Of a stretch of 64,000 nt of DNA, positions 8,731 through 16,131 are shown in pieces. Origin of the DNA: Muribaculaceae bacterium (GTDB lineage Bacteria > Bacteroidota > Bacteroidia > Bacteroidales > Muribaculaceae); the NCBI GenBank assembly GCA_017557425.1, contig JAFYYU010000004.1:62001-126000 (forward strand). Reading direction: 5' to 3'. Under the pieces are notes generated by a model. That model saw nothing but the letters and a program-made list of their open reading frames with translations, had not been told where the DNA came from and ran no database searches. How positions within the stretch are numbered: position 1 is the first letter of the stretch; each line of letters begins with the position of its first letter. Position numbers and translations under genes: made by a program.

Positions 8731-9387
8731 ATGTTGAAGAAATTACAACTCCGCGCCTTGTGCCTGTGCATGATGATAATTGTCGCCATGGCAGCCAGCG
8801 CACAACAGCCCCAGATCACCGAACGCCTGAACCGTAATGGCCAGGTGACCGTTGACGCGCCCAGCGAACTCGTCAAGCGCAACAATGCCGACCTGGGCAA
8901 GCAACAGAGCTCCAACACCAAGAAGGTCAAGGAGAAAGAGAAAAAGAACGTCGAGCCCAAGAGCGACGAGGAAAAACTCAACGAGCTGGACGATGACACC
9001 AAGGAATCCAAGAAAGACGAGGATAAGAAAAAGGACGAAGAGAAGAAGAAAGAAGAACTGACGCCCAAGAAGCCCAAACGTACCCACACCTCGCAGCAGA
9101 CCATCGAATCGCGTGGGGTAGGGTTCCGCATCCAGGCTTATACCGACAACAATCCCCGCACCGCCAAGGCCGCCGCACAGCAGCGCGCCCGCGATATCGC
9201 CATGAAGTTCCCCCAGTACCGGTCCTACATCTCTTACAAGGCACCGTCGTGGCGTCTGCGCATCGGCGACTTCAAGACACAGCGCGAGGCACAGGCCGCA
9301 CTGCAGCGCATCAAGAGCGTCTATCCCAAGTTCGCACGTGAAATGGTCATCGTTCGTGACCGCATAAACGTCTGGAGTAATGATTAA
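8731..9387 (+). CDS. Secreted SPOR-domain protein with charged linker
   Basis: A 218-residue exported protein. A signal peptide (1-25, ending ASAQ) is followed by a highly charged Lys/Glu/Asp linker (about residues 60-115, for example KKDEDKKKDEEKKKEE) and a C-terminal SPOR-like domain (about 130-215) with VGFRIQAYTDNNPRTAKAAA and WRLRIGDFKTQREAQAALQ. SPOR domains bind denuded peptidoglycan at division sites, so a periplasmic wall-binding role is likely. Its stop overlaps the folE start (ATGATTAA), so the two are probably translationally coupled. Confidence 0.8.
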   Translation: MLKKLQLRALCLCMMIIVAMAASAQQPQITERLNRNGQVTVDAPSELVKRNNADLGKQQSSNTKKVKEKEKKNVEPKSDEEKLNELDDDTKESKKDEDKKKDEEKKKEELTPKKPKRTHTSQQTIESRGVGFRIQAYTDNNPRTAKAAAQQRARDIAMKFPQYRSYISYKAPSWRLRIGDFKTQREAQAALQRIKSVYPKFAREMVIVRDRINVWSND

Positions 9388-9973
9388 AATGAAATTCAGC
9401 GACGAGGACATCCGCCTCGCCGAACAAATAGCCGAACACTACCGCGCCATCATCGAACTCATCGGTGAGGATCCAGACCGCGAGGGACTGGCCAAGACAC
9501 CCATGCGCGCCGCTAAAGCGCTCATCGAGAACACCCGCGGCTACCACGAGGATTCTGATGCCATCGTGCACAGCGCCATCTTTGAGCACGAGGGCAGCGA
9601 AATCGTCATCGTCAAGGATATCGAGTTCTACTCCCTGTGTGAGCATCACATCCTGCCGTTCTTCGGCAAGGTATCCATCGGTTACATCCCCGCCGGCGGC
9701 ATAGTCGGCCTGAGCAAGCTCGCCCGCATCGTCGACACCTTCTCGCGCCGCCTGCAGGTGCAGGAACGCATGACGCACGACATCTGCGAGCTCCTCACGC
9801 GCGTGCTGCCCAACCGCGGCGTCATCGTCTATGCCGAGGCACAGCACATGTGCATGAAGATGCGTGGCGTCGAGAAACAGGACTCCACAACCATCACCTT
9901 TGAGTATAGTGGTGAGTTTGAGGATATTCACCGCCAGAACGAATTCTTCACGCTACTCGGCGTGAAAAAATAA
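9380..9973 (+). CDS. folE: GTP cyclohydrolase I
   Basis: A 197-residue type I enzyme making 7,8-dihydroneopterin triphosphate from GTP, the first step of folate synthesis. The zinc and catalytic residues are in YSLCEHHILPFFGK and in YAEAQHMCMKMRGV; GLSKLARIVDTFSRRLQVQE and QERMTHDICELL are conserved family blocks. The ATG at 9380 overlaps the preceding stop; a second ATG at 9389 (MKFSDED) is an equally good start. Confidence 0.95.
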   Translation: MIKMKFSDEDIRLAEQIAEHYRAIIELIGEDPDREGLAKTPMRAAKALIENTRGYHEDSDAIVHSAIFEHEGSEIVIVKDIEFYSLCEHHILPFFGKVSIGYIPAGGIVGLSKLARIVDTFSRRLQVQERMTHDICELLTRVLPNRGVIVYAEAQHMCMKMRGVEKQDSTTITFEYSGEFEDIHRQNEFFTLLGVKK

Positions 9974-10005
9974 TTCAGGGGAAAGCGATTTTTTTGGCAA
10001 AAAAT

Positions 10006-10036
10006 TTTGCCAGTTCAAAAAGTCGCTATATCTTTG
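10006..10036 (+). promoter_or_regulatory. Promoter of the tRNA cluster
   Basis: TTTG (10006-10009) and TATCTTTG (10029-10036) are 19 bases apart, an excellent Bacteroidales promoter. It lies about 48 bases upstream of the first tRNA-Gly. Confidence 0.75.
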
Positions 10037-10083
10037 CACCGCAATTCTCGAAAGCACCCCTACAAGGGGGGCTGGAATTGACT

Positions 10084-10156
<73 letters not shown>

Positions 10157-10206
10157 CAACGTTCTTTGAACTTACAATGGTACGGTACTGGAAACAGTAC
10201 TTGATT

Positions 10207-10279
<73 letters not shown>

Positions 10280-10288
10280 CTCTTTTTT

Positions 10289-10372
10289 GTCCAGGTGGCG
10301 GAATTGGTAGACGCGCTACTTTGAGGGGGTAGTGCCCAATTGGGCGTGTGAGTTCGACTCTCATCTTGGACA
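10289..10372 (+). tRNA. tRNA-Leu (GAG)
   Basis: An 84-base class II tRNA. The acceptor GTCCAGG pairs with CTTGGAC (one G-T), the anticodon stem CTACT/GGTAG encloses TTGAGGG with anticodon GAG, and a long variable arm (around TGCCCAATTGGGC) is typical of leucine tRNAs. CCA is not encoded. Confidence 0.92.
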
Positions 10373-10375
10373 CAG

Positions 10376-10414
10376 AAAACGGAGGTTGACAATCGCGTCA
10401 ATCCCCGTTTTTTT
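10376..10414 (+). terminator. Terminator of the tRNA cluster
   Basis: AAAACGGAGGTTGAC pairs imperfectly with GTCAATCCCCGTTTT across a 6-base loop and runs directly into a T-tract. It lies right after tRNA-Leu. Confidence 0.75.
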
Positions 10415-10458
10415 GTACCTTTATCGCCAGAATAATACAAAGATGTATTGACGGAGGA

Positions 10459-10728
10459 ATGTTTGATTTAGAATTTGACGCGATTATTCTGCAAAACGGC
10501 AGCATGGACGCCGCCTATGTTGAGGTTCCCTACGATATCAGGGCGCTCTTCGGCAAGGGGCGGCTGTTGGTTTATGCCACCTTTGACGGAGTGCCATACG
10601 ATGGTCAAATCGTAAAAATGGGGACGCCGTGCTACATCATCGGGCTTCGCAAAGACATCAGAAAGCAAATCGGAAAAACCTTCGGCGACACCGTTCATGT
10701 AACGTTCACAGAAAGAACCAAAGAATGA
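10459..10728 (+). CDS. DUF1905 family protein
   Basis: An 89-residue cytosolic protein matching the DUF1905 pattern: an opening beta strand LEFDAIILQ, then [19 protein letters not shown], followed by [18 protein letters not shown] and a C-terminal [18 protein letters not shown]. Family function is not established. It follows the tRNA terminator; GGAGG at 10453-10457 is too close to the ATG to be a normal ribosome-binding site. Confidence 0.75.
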   Translation: MFDLEFDAIILQNGSMDAAYVEVPYDIRALFGKGRLLVYATFDGVPYDGQIVKMGTPCYIIGLRKDIRKQIGKTFGDTVHVTFTERTKE

Positions 10729-10758
10729 TGCAGAGGGAACGGCCCTGTGCTTTTGATG

Positions 10759-11301
10759 CTATTTCATTCGTTTCTCGAATTTGAATAGGCCGTCTTCCTG
10801 GTCAAGTTGCTCGGGCATGTGCGGGTCGGGGTGGCGCTCGTTGTAGAATTCGACGGCATGGAAGCCGCAGCGGTTGATGTAGAAGTGGATGTTGCGGCGG
10901 TCGAAATACGGGGTGCAGGTTTCCCATACCTCAACCTCGGGATGCATCGCCTCGATGGCCTTCCAGATTGCCTGGCCGATGCCCCTGCTCTGTATGCCCA
11001 CCTTCACATAAAGGAAGGCCAGTTCTCCATCGGTCTTATGGATAGAGAGAATGGCGCCGCCCACACGTTGGCCGTCGGCATCGACAGCCTCGTATGCATC
11101 GGCACCCTCAGCCCTCAATGACCTGTAAAAGTCCTCGTCGGGCAGCACCTGCCACTGGTTGGAGTCTTCGCTATCGTCTTTATTATATGCCTGGAAACCG
11201 CGCAGGAACGCTTCCTGCATTTCTTCCTTGAAGGCGATAGTATGCTCCTCAGCGAGCCTCATCAGTTGTATTCCCTTTTCCATTATGTCCTGATTTGTCA
11301 T
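10759..11301 (-). CDS. GNAT-family N-acetyltransferase
   Basis: A 180-residue acetyltransferase using acetyl-CoA; the substrate is unknown. The start at 11301 (MTNQDIMEKG) is chosen because a TACTTTTG box on the minus strand (11329-11322) excludes the longer upstream frame. GNAT motifs are visible: GGAILSIHKTDGELAFLYVK forms the central sheet, VGIQSRGIGQAIWKAIEAMH is the acetyl-CoA-binding loop, and HFYINRCGFHAVEFYNERHP is the C-terminal motif. It converges with the DUF1905 gene. Confidence 0.82.
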   Translation of the reverse strand: MTNQDIMEKGIQLMRLAEEHTIAFKEEMQEAFLRGFQAYNKDDSEDSNQWQVLPDEDFYRSLRAEGADAYEAVDADGQRVGGAILSIHKTDGELAFLYVKVGIQSRGIGQAIWKAIEAMHPEVEVWETCTPYFDRRNIHFYINRCGFHAVEFYNERHPDPHMPEQLDQEDGLFKFEKRMK

Positions 11302-11321
11302 ATTGATAACAATGAGCACCG

Positions 11322-11355
11322 CAAAAGTACAGATTATTACTCTGATTGCACCAAA
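11322..11355 (-). promoter_or_regulatory. Promoter for the GNAT gene
   Basis: On the minus strand TACTTTTG occupies 11329-11322 and a TTTG occupies 11355-11352, 22 bases apart. Transcription would start around 11315, just upstream of the ATG at 11301. Confidence 0.6.
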
Positions 11356-11482
11356 CAATCAGCATGAAAAAAACTCATCCCTCTTTTTAGGCCTTGACTC
11401 CTATAATTGCACATCATAATGCCATGTCATTGGATGAAAAGCGTCAAAAAGGTTCAATATCATAAGAAAAACAGCATCCAAC

Positions 11483-11514
11483 ATTGTAGAACTCGCGGGA
11501 AAAGTGTAATTTTG
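11483..11514 (+). promoter_or_regulatory. Promoter of the cobalamin-riboswitch transcript
   Basis: ATTG (11483-11486) and TAATTTTG (11507-11514) are 20 bases apart. Transcription would begin near 11521, immediately upstream of the riboswitch aptamer. Confidence 0.65.
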
Positions 11515-11525
11515 CAGCCGAAAAT

Positions 11526-11705
11526 TTGGTTTCGGCAAGCACGATTCCGCGTGTTGCCGGATTAAAAGGGAATCAGGTGTGAATCCTGAACAGACCCGCT
11601 GCTGTATTTCCCTGTTGAGTTGCCACACAACCAGCGTCACTGTCTATCGTAGATGGGAAGGCCGTGTGGGCAATGGGATAAGTCAGAAGACCTGCCAAGT
11701 TGGAC
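11526..11705 (+). ncRNA. Cobalamin (B12) riboswitch
   Basis: The conserved core is readable in order: GGCAAGC...GTTGCCGG, then AAAAGGGAATCAGGTGTGAA, ATCCTGAACAGACCCGCTGCTGT, GCCACAC, GATGGGAAGG, and the B12 box AAGTCAGAAGACCTGCC ending about 11698. These are the hallmark segments of the Cobalamin class. The next gene, 290 bases downstream on the same strand, is a DASS-family carboxylate transporter rather than a B12 uptake gene. Such elements usually switch expression off when B12 is abundant. Confidence 0.92.
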
Positions 11706-11913
11706 ATAAGTTGCTTTGACTCTCGTGGTAATAGAGTTGGACCGACAATCACACCATCCGCTTCGATGTGGGTTTGCGTGAGGCTGCCGATGTGCGGTCA
11801 ATCCGGTTGATAAGTTCTTATATTGCCACTGTCAAGGTCACTTCAGTGAATTGATTGTGTCATGCATTGTTGCATCATACAATATATAGTATATAGTAAC
11901 CCTTTTCAGTGGC

Positions 11914-11956
11914 GCAGCCATGCCGCCCGTTTTCTGCCATCAAGCGGCATGGCTGC
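11914..11956 (+). promoter_or_regulatory. Hairpin in the leader, possible riboswitch expression platform
   Basis: A perfect 13-bp inverted repeat (GCAGCCATGCCGC at 11914-11926, GCGGCATGGCTGC at 11944-11956) with a 17-base loop lies 35 bases before the transporter ATG. No T-tract follows directly. It may act with the riboswitch to hide the initiation region, or as a pause/termination hairpin; this is inference. Confidence 0.5.
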
Positions 11957-11991
11957 AATACAGAGCTTTTAAACAAAAAACAGAAAGCATC

Positions 11992-13497
11992 ATGTTTAAG
12001 AACTTTCATGGATTTCATCTTGTAGAGGCCTACCATAAGACCAGACGCGAGAACCGCAGCCAGAAGTCATCGGTAAACAAACACTTGATCACCGCCCTTA
12101 TCCTGCTCGTCGTCACGTTGATTATATGGAACTTGCCAGCCAGCGTGTTCGGCATAACCGGGTTGACCGTCGTTCAGCAACGCATCATCGCCATCTTTAT
12201 TCTTGCCACGTTGATGTGGATTACCGAGGTGGTTCCGTCGTGGGCGACATCCATTTTCATCATGGTCATCCTGTTGCTGTTCACCTCCAACAGCGGCATC
12301 AAACCGATGGTCAATGAGGAACAGGTGGGGACGCTGCTCAGTTACAAGGACATCATGGCCAGTTTTGCCGATCCTGTCATCATGCTGTTCCTGGGTGGTT
12401 TCGTTCTGGCCATCGCCGCATCCAAGACCGGGCTTGATGTGCATTTGGCACGAGTCCTCCTGAAACCGTTCGGCACTAAGAGCGAGAACGTGCTTTTGGG
12501 CTTTATCCTGATCACGGGTTTCTTCTCCATGTTTGTGAGCAATACCGCCACCGCCGCGATGATGCTTACATTCCTGGCTCCTGTGTTCAAGCAGTTGCCT
12601 CCCGAGGGCAAGGGACGCATTGCCATGACCTTGTCGATTCCGCTGGCCGCCAACCTGGGCGGTATGGGAACCCCTATCGGCACCCCGCCCAACACCATTG
12701 CCATGAAGTTCCTCAACGACCCTGACGGCTTGAATATGGGCATAGGTTTCGGTGAGTGGATGCTGTTTATGCTGCCGCTGGTGATTGTGCTGCTGTTCAT
12801 CGGCTGGTTCCTGTTAAAGACCATGTTCCCCTTTAGCCAGAAGACCGTCTATCTCGAGATTGAGAGCAACTTGGAGAAGACCAAACAGACCAAGATTGTG
12901 ATCTGGACTTTTATCGTCACCGTATTGCTGTGGCTTACCGACAGCCTCACGGGCATCAATGCCAACACGGTCGCACTGATTCCGTTTGCCGTGTTTGCCA
13001 TGACCGGCGTGATCAACAAGTATGACCTGGAGGAAATCAACTGGAGCGTCATCTGGATGGTTGCCGGTGGTTTTGCGTTGGGTTACAGCCTCAACGCCTC
13101 AGGCTTGGCCGAGAATGCGGTCAAGAGCATCCCGTTCAATACCTTCTCACCCATTCTGATCCTTGTGTTGTCGGGACTGATTTGCTACATCTTGTCCAAT
13201 TTCATCAGCAATTCGGCAACTGCGGCCTTGTTGATGCCCATCCTAGCCATTGTCTGCGGAGCGATGGGCGACAAGCTGGATGCCATCGGTGGCACGGCAA
13301 CGGTGCTCATCGGCATTGCCATCGCCTCGTCCAGCGCTATGGTGCTGCCTATCAGTACGCCGCCCAATGCGCTGGCATTCTCGACCAACCTTGTCGAGCA
13401 GAAGGACATGAGCCGCATGGGCCTCATTGTGGGAATACTGAGCATGGCATTAGGTTATGCTTTGCTTTACCTGATTGGCCGAGCTCATCTTTTCTGA
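11992..13497 (+). CDS. DASS (SLC13)-family anion:sodium symporter, likely di/tricarboxylate transporter
   Basis: A 501-residue inner-membrane protein from the ATG at 11992; an in-frame ATG at 11920 lies inside the leader hairpin and is unlikely to be used. About 11-12 hydrophobic segments are visible. DASS hallmarks are the two SNT-type sodium/substrate motifs: MFVSNTATAAMM near residue 180 and ILSNFISNSATAALLMPI near residue 405, with paired helices GTPIGTPPNTIAMKF and VLPISTPPNALAFST after them. The family moves succinate, citrate, malate or sulfate. Regulation by the upstream B12 riboswitch suggests a link to succinate/propionate metabolism. Direction of transport cannot be read from sequence. 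Confidence 0.88.
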   Translation: MFKNFHGFHLVEAYHKTRRENRSQKSSVNKHLITALILLVVTLIIWNLPASVFGITGLTVVQQRIIAIFILATLMWITEVVPSWATSIFIMVILLLFTSNSGIKPMVNEEQVGTLLSYKDIMASFADPVIMLFLGGFVLAIAASKTGLDVHLARVLLKPFGTKSENVLLGFILITGFFSMFVSNTATAAMMLTFLAPVFKQLPPEGKGRIAMTLSIPLAANLGGMGTPIGTPPNTIAMKFLNDPDGLNMGIGFGEWMLFMLPLVIVLLFIGWFLLKTMFPFSQKTVYLEIESNLEKTKQTKIVIWTFIVTVLLWLTDSLTGINANTVALIPFAVFAMTGVINKYDLEEINWSVIWMVAGGFALGYSLNASGLAENAVKSIPFNTFSPILILVLSGLICYILSNFISNSATAALLMPILAIVCGAMGDKLDAIGGTATVLIGIAIASSSAMVLPISTPPNALAFSTNLVEQKDMSRMGLIVGILSMALGYALLYLIGRAHLF

Positions 13498-13519
13498 TTA
13501 AACCCGATGTGCGAAGGGT

Positions 13520-13567
13520 TTTGCCGCCTGCCGAGAATGAATTGCGCTCTCTCGGCGGGCGGTTTTA
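13520..13567 (+). terminator. Terminator of the DASS gene; copy 1 of a repeated hairpin
   Basis: GCCGCCTGCCGAGA (13523-13536) pairs with TCTCGGCGGGCGG (ending 13562) and is followed by TTTTATT. The 43-base hairpin recurs with one change at 14336-14378. Confidence 0.8.
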
Positions 13568-13623
13568 TTGTCCGTTAACCGTTATCTTGGTGCAACGGTG
13601 TTGTAAACGTGTTCTATACCTGA

Positions 13624-13667
13624 AAGACAACAAAACCGCCCACAACCGTTGGGGGCTGCGGGCGGGT
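13624..13667 (-). terminator. Minus-strand terminator of the 13689 gene
   Basis: Read on the minus strand, CCGCCC...GGGCGG with an inner GC-rich stem is followed by TTTTGTTGTCTTT. It lies about 25 bases past the stop of the secreted-protein gene. Confidence 0.65.
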
Positions 13668-13688
13668 AATGACTGACGAGAGGGGAGA

Positions 13689-14255
13689 TCAGTTCTTGTG
13701 GCGTTTCATGTCCATTTCCAGTCCTTTGCGCAGGAACTTGAGTGACGATTTGCCTAAATCGGCCTCTGCGTTATGCTTACCGCTGACGAAATAAAACCTC
13801 AGGAATTTGCCCGAGAGGAATTTCTTCTTCACCACACAGGCAACCTTGGTGGGGTCGCCCAGTTGTCCGGCGTCATTCGACAAGCGGCCGGGGAATTCGG
13901 TCTCGAAATCGACATCTTTGTCAAACAGGTTGAATAACGCATCAAGCGATGCCAGTGCCTCGTCGGCAGTTGCCCCGAGATACACGGCAGACTCATCAAT
14001 ATGACTGAGTGAACCTCCGAAGATTTCGAATCCAAACACCTCCGAAGCCTCAAACTCACGGCCGATTCCCAGGTAGTAGGTGACAGGGCCGCCCTTCTCC
14101 TCCTGATAAGTGAAGATGGAAAACTGGCTGTCATTGTCGTCGGTCTCAACAATTTCTAATTTCATTCCTGAATGCGAGCCTTTTGCCGAGGCCGTGAAGG
14201 CATCTAAGGTCAGCGTGAAAATGGCGATAAACGCCCAAATCAATAACTTTTTCAT
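13689..14255 (-). CDS. Secreted protein of unknown function
   Basis: A 188-residue protein with a clear signal peptide (1-25, MKKLLIWAFIAIFTLTLDAF then TASA). The mature part is acidic in the middle (EIVETDDNDSQF) and basic at the end (KSSLKFLRKGLEMDMKRHKN), with alternating beta patterns. No known domain is recognised. It is flanked by two nearly identical hairpins (13520 and 14336). Confidence 0.65.
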   Translation of the reverse strand: MKKLLIWAFIAIFTLTLDAFTASAKGSHSGMKLEIVETDDNDSQFSIFTYQEEKGGPVTYYLGIGREFEASEVFGFEIFGGSLSHIDESAVYLGATADEALASLDALFNLFDKDVDFETEFPGRLSNDAGQLGDPTKVACVVKKKFLSGKFLRFYFVSGKHNAEADLGKSSLKFLRKGLEMDMKRHKN

Positions 14256-14335
14256 ATTTCAATAAAATCGTGAATTACTGTCTTTAGACGAGATAACCGC
14301 CCTGTGGTTTAATGGGGAAACCAAAAAGCGACGTC

Positions 14336-14380
14336 TTTGCCGCCTGTCGAGAATGAATTGCGCTCTCTCGGCGGGCGGCA
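14336..14380. repeat. Copy 2 of the 43-base hairpin
   Basis: Differs from 13520-13562 at one base only (T for C at 14347). Here the hairpin is followed by CATAATTT rather than TTTT on the plus strand, so it is a weaker terminator. It lies just past the stop of the FNT gene on the minus strand. Confidence 0.75.
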
Positions 14381-14390
14381 TAATTTCCCT

Positions 14391-14999
14391 TTAATCGTTG
14401 TTTGAGGGGCGCGGCGCTGCGAGTTGGAGGGTGCGGTAGAGGTTGCACCCGATAAAGTTGCCCAATATCGAGGCTAGATAGACGAGGAACGACTGCGGGG
14501 TCCAATCGGTTACTCCAAGGGCAAGGGAGTAGTAGAAGGCGTCGGCTATACTGTGCACAAACCCGCACATGATGAAAAGAGGGATGCCGAATAAGAGCGG
14601 TAGCCACATCTGCTGTCGTGCAAAGTTGACCACAGTTGTCATGATGAATCCGCAGAAGATGGCAAGCAGCACCACGTTCCAAAATCCCTTGTCGAGTCTG
14701 GAGTCCACGATTTTGTGGGCCGTGTCCGCTAATTCGGGTATCGCGCTCCTAATGGCAAGGGCCACAAGTGCGCACCCGATGATATTGCCAACGATGATGA
14801 CCGGTAGTTCAATCCAGTCTCGCTTGGTCTCCACAAATCCGCTTACGCCGGTGTACAGCTTCATTTTGTAGCACACAACGGTGATGAGGCCGAAAGAGAA
14901 AAGAACGGCACCAACGATGCCCCCCACTTTGAGGAAAGCTACCCCGCCGAGTGATATGCAGATGCCTGCCAGGATTGAGTCGATGATGGTTTTTCGCAT
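14391..14999 (-). CDS. Formate/nitrite transporter (FNT) family channel
   Basis: A 202-residue six-helix membrane protein of the FocA/NirC family, which moves small monovalent anions such as formate or nitrite. Visible family features: LYTGVSG after TM2 (equivalent of the family LFTGN loop), a second loop, and GFVHSIADAFYY where FNT channels have the conserved central histidine. It is shorter than the usual 260-280 residues, lacking long termini. A TATCTTTG box on the minus strand at 15056-15049 can drive it. Confidence 0.78.
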   Translation of the reverse strand: MRKTIIDSILAGICISLGGVAFLKVGGIVGAVLFSFGLITVVCYKMKLYTGVSGFVETKRDWIELPVIIVGNIIGCALVALAIRSAIPELADTAHKIVDSRLDKGFWNVVLLAIFCGFIMTTVVNFARQQMWLPLLFGIPLFIMCGFVHSIADAFYYSLALGVTDWTPQSFLVYLASILGNFIGCNLYRTLQLAAPRPSNND

Positions 15000-15048
15000 G
15001 ATTTTTTGTTACTTCAATAACACGAGTTATGTTTCTTGCACACTCCTG

Positions 15049-15056
15049 CAAAGATA
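15049..15056 (-). promoter_or_regulatory. Promoter -7 box for the FNT gene
   Basis: TATCTTTG on the minus strand, 50 bases upstream of the start at 14999. No clear -33 box. Confidence 0.5.
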
Positions 15057-15121
15057 GTTATTTTTCCCCATTCTGATGCCGCTGTAAGACAAAATTCTAA
15101 AGACACAGTGGGGCGTTTCCA

Positions 15122-15250
15122 TCAGAGGGGTGCGTTCGGCGTCGATTCAAAAACCACAACCTCTATGTCGTCGCTGGAAGCAATCTCAATGTCGGGAATC
15201 TGCGAGGAGAACATCAGCTTCTCGAGTTGGTTGTTCAATGTAATTGACAT
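15122..15250 (-). CDS. Possible 42-residue small protein
   Basis: An ATG at 15250 on the minus strand opens 42 codons ending at a TGA at 15124-15122. The product starts MSITLNNQLEKL and ends EVVVFESTPNAPL, with a natural-looking mix of hydrophobic and acidic residues (IPDIEIASSDDIEVVVF). No promoter box is seen, and a terminator for the upstream operon lies between it and the neighbouring gene. It could be a remnant of a longer gene. Confidence 0.3.
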   Translation of the reverse strand: MSITLNNQLEKLMFSSQIPDIEIASSDDIEVVVFESTPNAPL

Positions 15251-15293
15251 TCATGACCACTTTGACCTTTTCAGTTCTCTTAAAGACAACAAA

Positions 15294-15318
15294 AAAGAGT
15301 GCCGAAAAGGCACTCTTT
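15294..15318. terminator. Bidirectional terminator
   Basis: AAAGAGTGCC (15294-15303) pairs with GGCACTCTTT (15309-15318) around GAAAA; A-runs and T-runs flank both sides. On the minus strand it ends the ferritin/winged-helix operon. Confidence 0.75.
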
Positions 15319-15337
15319 AATTAGTTTCTAGCGTATG

Positions 15338-15517
15338 TCATTTCGCCGGTTCCCACTTGCAGCGGACAGGCGACACGATGGCGCCCTCTTTCTTCAACTC
15401 CGCGAAAGCCTTGTCAACGACCTTGCGGTCAAGTCCTGCTAACTCGGCAACCTTGCCTGCGTTCAAAGGAACACCGGCCTTGCGCATCACTTCCAATACT
15501 TGTTCTTTTGCTTCCAT
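15338..15517 (-). CDS. Small winged-helix/HTH-like protein
   Basis: A 59-residue protein (start ATG at 15517, stop TGA at 15340-15338). It reads as a MarR-like mini winged helix: EQVLEVMRKAGVPLNAGKVA, then ELAGLDRKVVDKAFAELKKEG as recognition region, then AIVSPVRCKWEPAK as wing. Similar small proteins are common in Bacteroidales. It follows the ferritin-like gene by 11 bases and is probably co-transcribed. DNA-binding is inferred from pattern only. Confidence 0.7.
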   Translation of the reverse strand: MEAKEQVLEVMRKAGVPLNAGKVAELAGLDRKVVDKAFAELKKEGAIVSPVRCKWEPAK

Positions 15518-15528
15518 CGTCGTATGAT

Positions 15529-15984
15529 TTAGAGTTGTTTGACAAGCCAGTTCTGAACACCAATCATCTCGATGAGTTCAAGCTGTCCCTGTGACCAGTA
15601 GAGGTCTTCTTCCTCGTCGGCAAGGTAGGCCTTCAAGATGTCGTAGGTGGTGGGGTCGTCATGAAGATCAGCCATGCACTTGTAAAGAATCTCAACGCCT
15701 TTCTCCTGAATGGCGAGATCAGCCTTGATGTATTCCACGGGAGCGGCAATCAGGTCGCGGGCCTTGGCGCCATCAAACTTTACGTCACCGCCAAGGTCAA
15801 GGATGCGGTCAACGAATTTTTCAACCCATCCCATCTCCTCGGTGAAGTGGTTAACATACTTGTCGCCCAGTTTGCCTAATCCTTGCGACTTGAATAGTTG
15901 TCCTTGCAGTTTGTGAACCAGAGCGCCCTCGGTGAGGCCGGTAACAAAGAACTGTAATGCTTCAATTGTTTTTTTCTTATCCAT
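15529..15984 (-). CDS. Ferritin-like (Dps/bacterioferritin-type) protein
   Basis: A 151-residue all-helical protein of the ferritin superfamily, probably storing or oxidising iron. Two carboxylate motifs expected for a di-iron site are visible: HFTEEMGWVEKFVDRIL in the second helix region and AYLADEEEDLYWSQGQLELI in the last long helix. Its length is typical of Dps-like/bacterioferritin-like proteins. A full -33/-7 promoter lies just upstream (16050-16020). Confidence 0.75.
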   Translation of the reverse strand: MDKKKTIEALQFFVTGLTEGALVHKLQGQLFKSQGLGKLGDKYVNHFTEEMGWVEKFVDRILDLGGDVKFDGAKARDLIAAPVEYIKADLAIQEKGVEILYKCMADLHDDPTTYDILKAYLADEEEDLYWSQGQLELIEMIGVQNWLVKQL

Positions 15985-16019
15985 TTTTGATACGGTTTAT
16001 AAAGGTTATTTATGCACCA

Positions 16020-16050
16020 CAAAATTACTGCGATGCCACGATGCAGCAAA
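16020..16050 (-). promoter_or_regulatory. Promoter of the ferritin-like operon
   Basis: On the minus strand, TTTG at 16050-16047 and TAATTTTG at 16027-16020 are 19 bases apart, the expected spacing. Transcription would begin about 30 bases before the ATG at 15984. Confidence 0.72.
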
Positions 16051-16101
16051 ATTCCCAGCAAACCAATGATTATCCCAAACGAAACATTTGCGATTTTTTT
16101 G

Positions 16102-16109
16102 TAACTTTG
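16102..16109 (+). promoter_or_regulatory. Promoter -7 box for the AraC-type regulator
   Basis: TAACTTTG, 22 bases before the ATG at 16132. It lies back-to-back with the ferritin promoter, about 50 bases away. Confidence 0.55.
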
Positions 16110-16131
16110 CCACGTCACAAATTTTATTGAT

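Noticed and set aside
11401-11640. 79-residue open frame on the minus strand across the riboswitch region
   Set aside because: It runs antisense through the aptamer, whose conserved segments explain the sequence; no promoter and no protein-like pattern.
15036-15320. 94-residue plus-strand frame near the FNT gene
   Set aside because: No domain or promoter; it crosses the terminator hairpin and the smaller minus-strand frame looks more protein-like.
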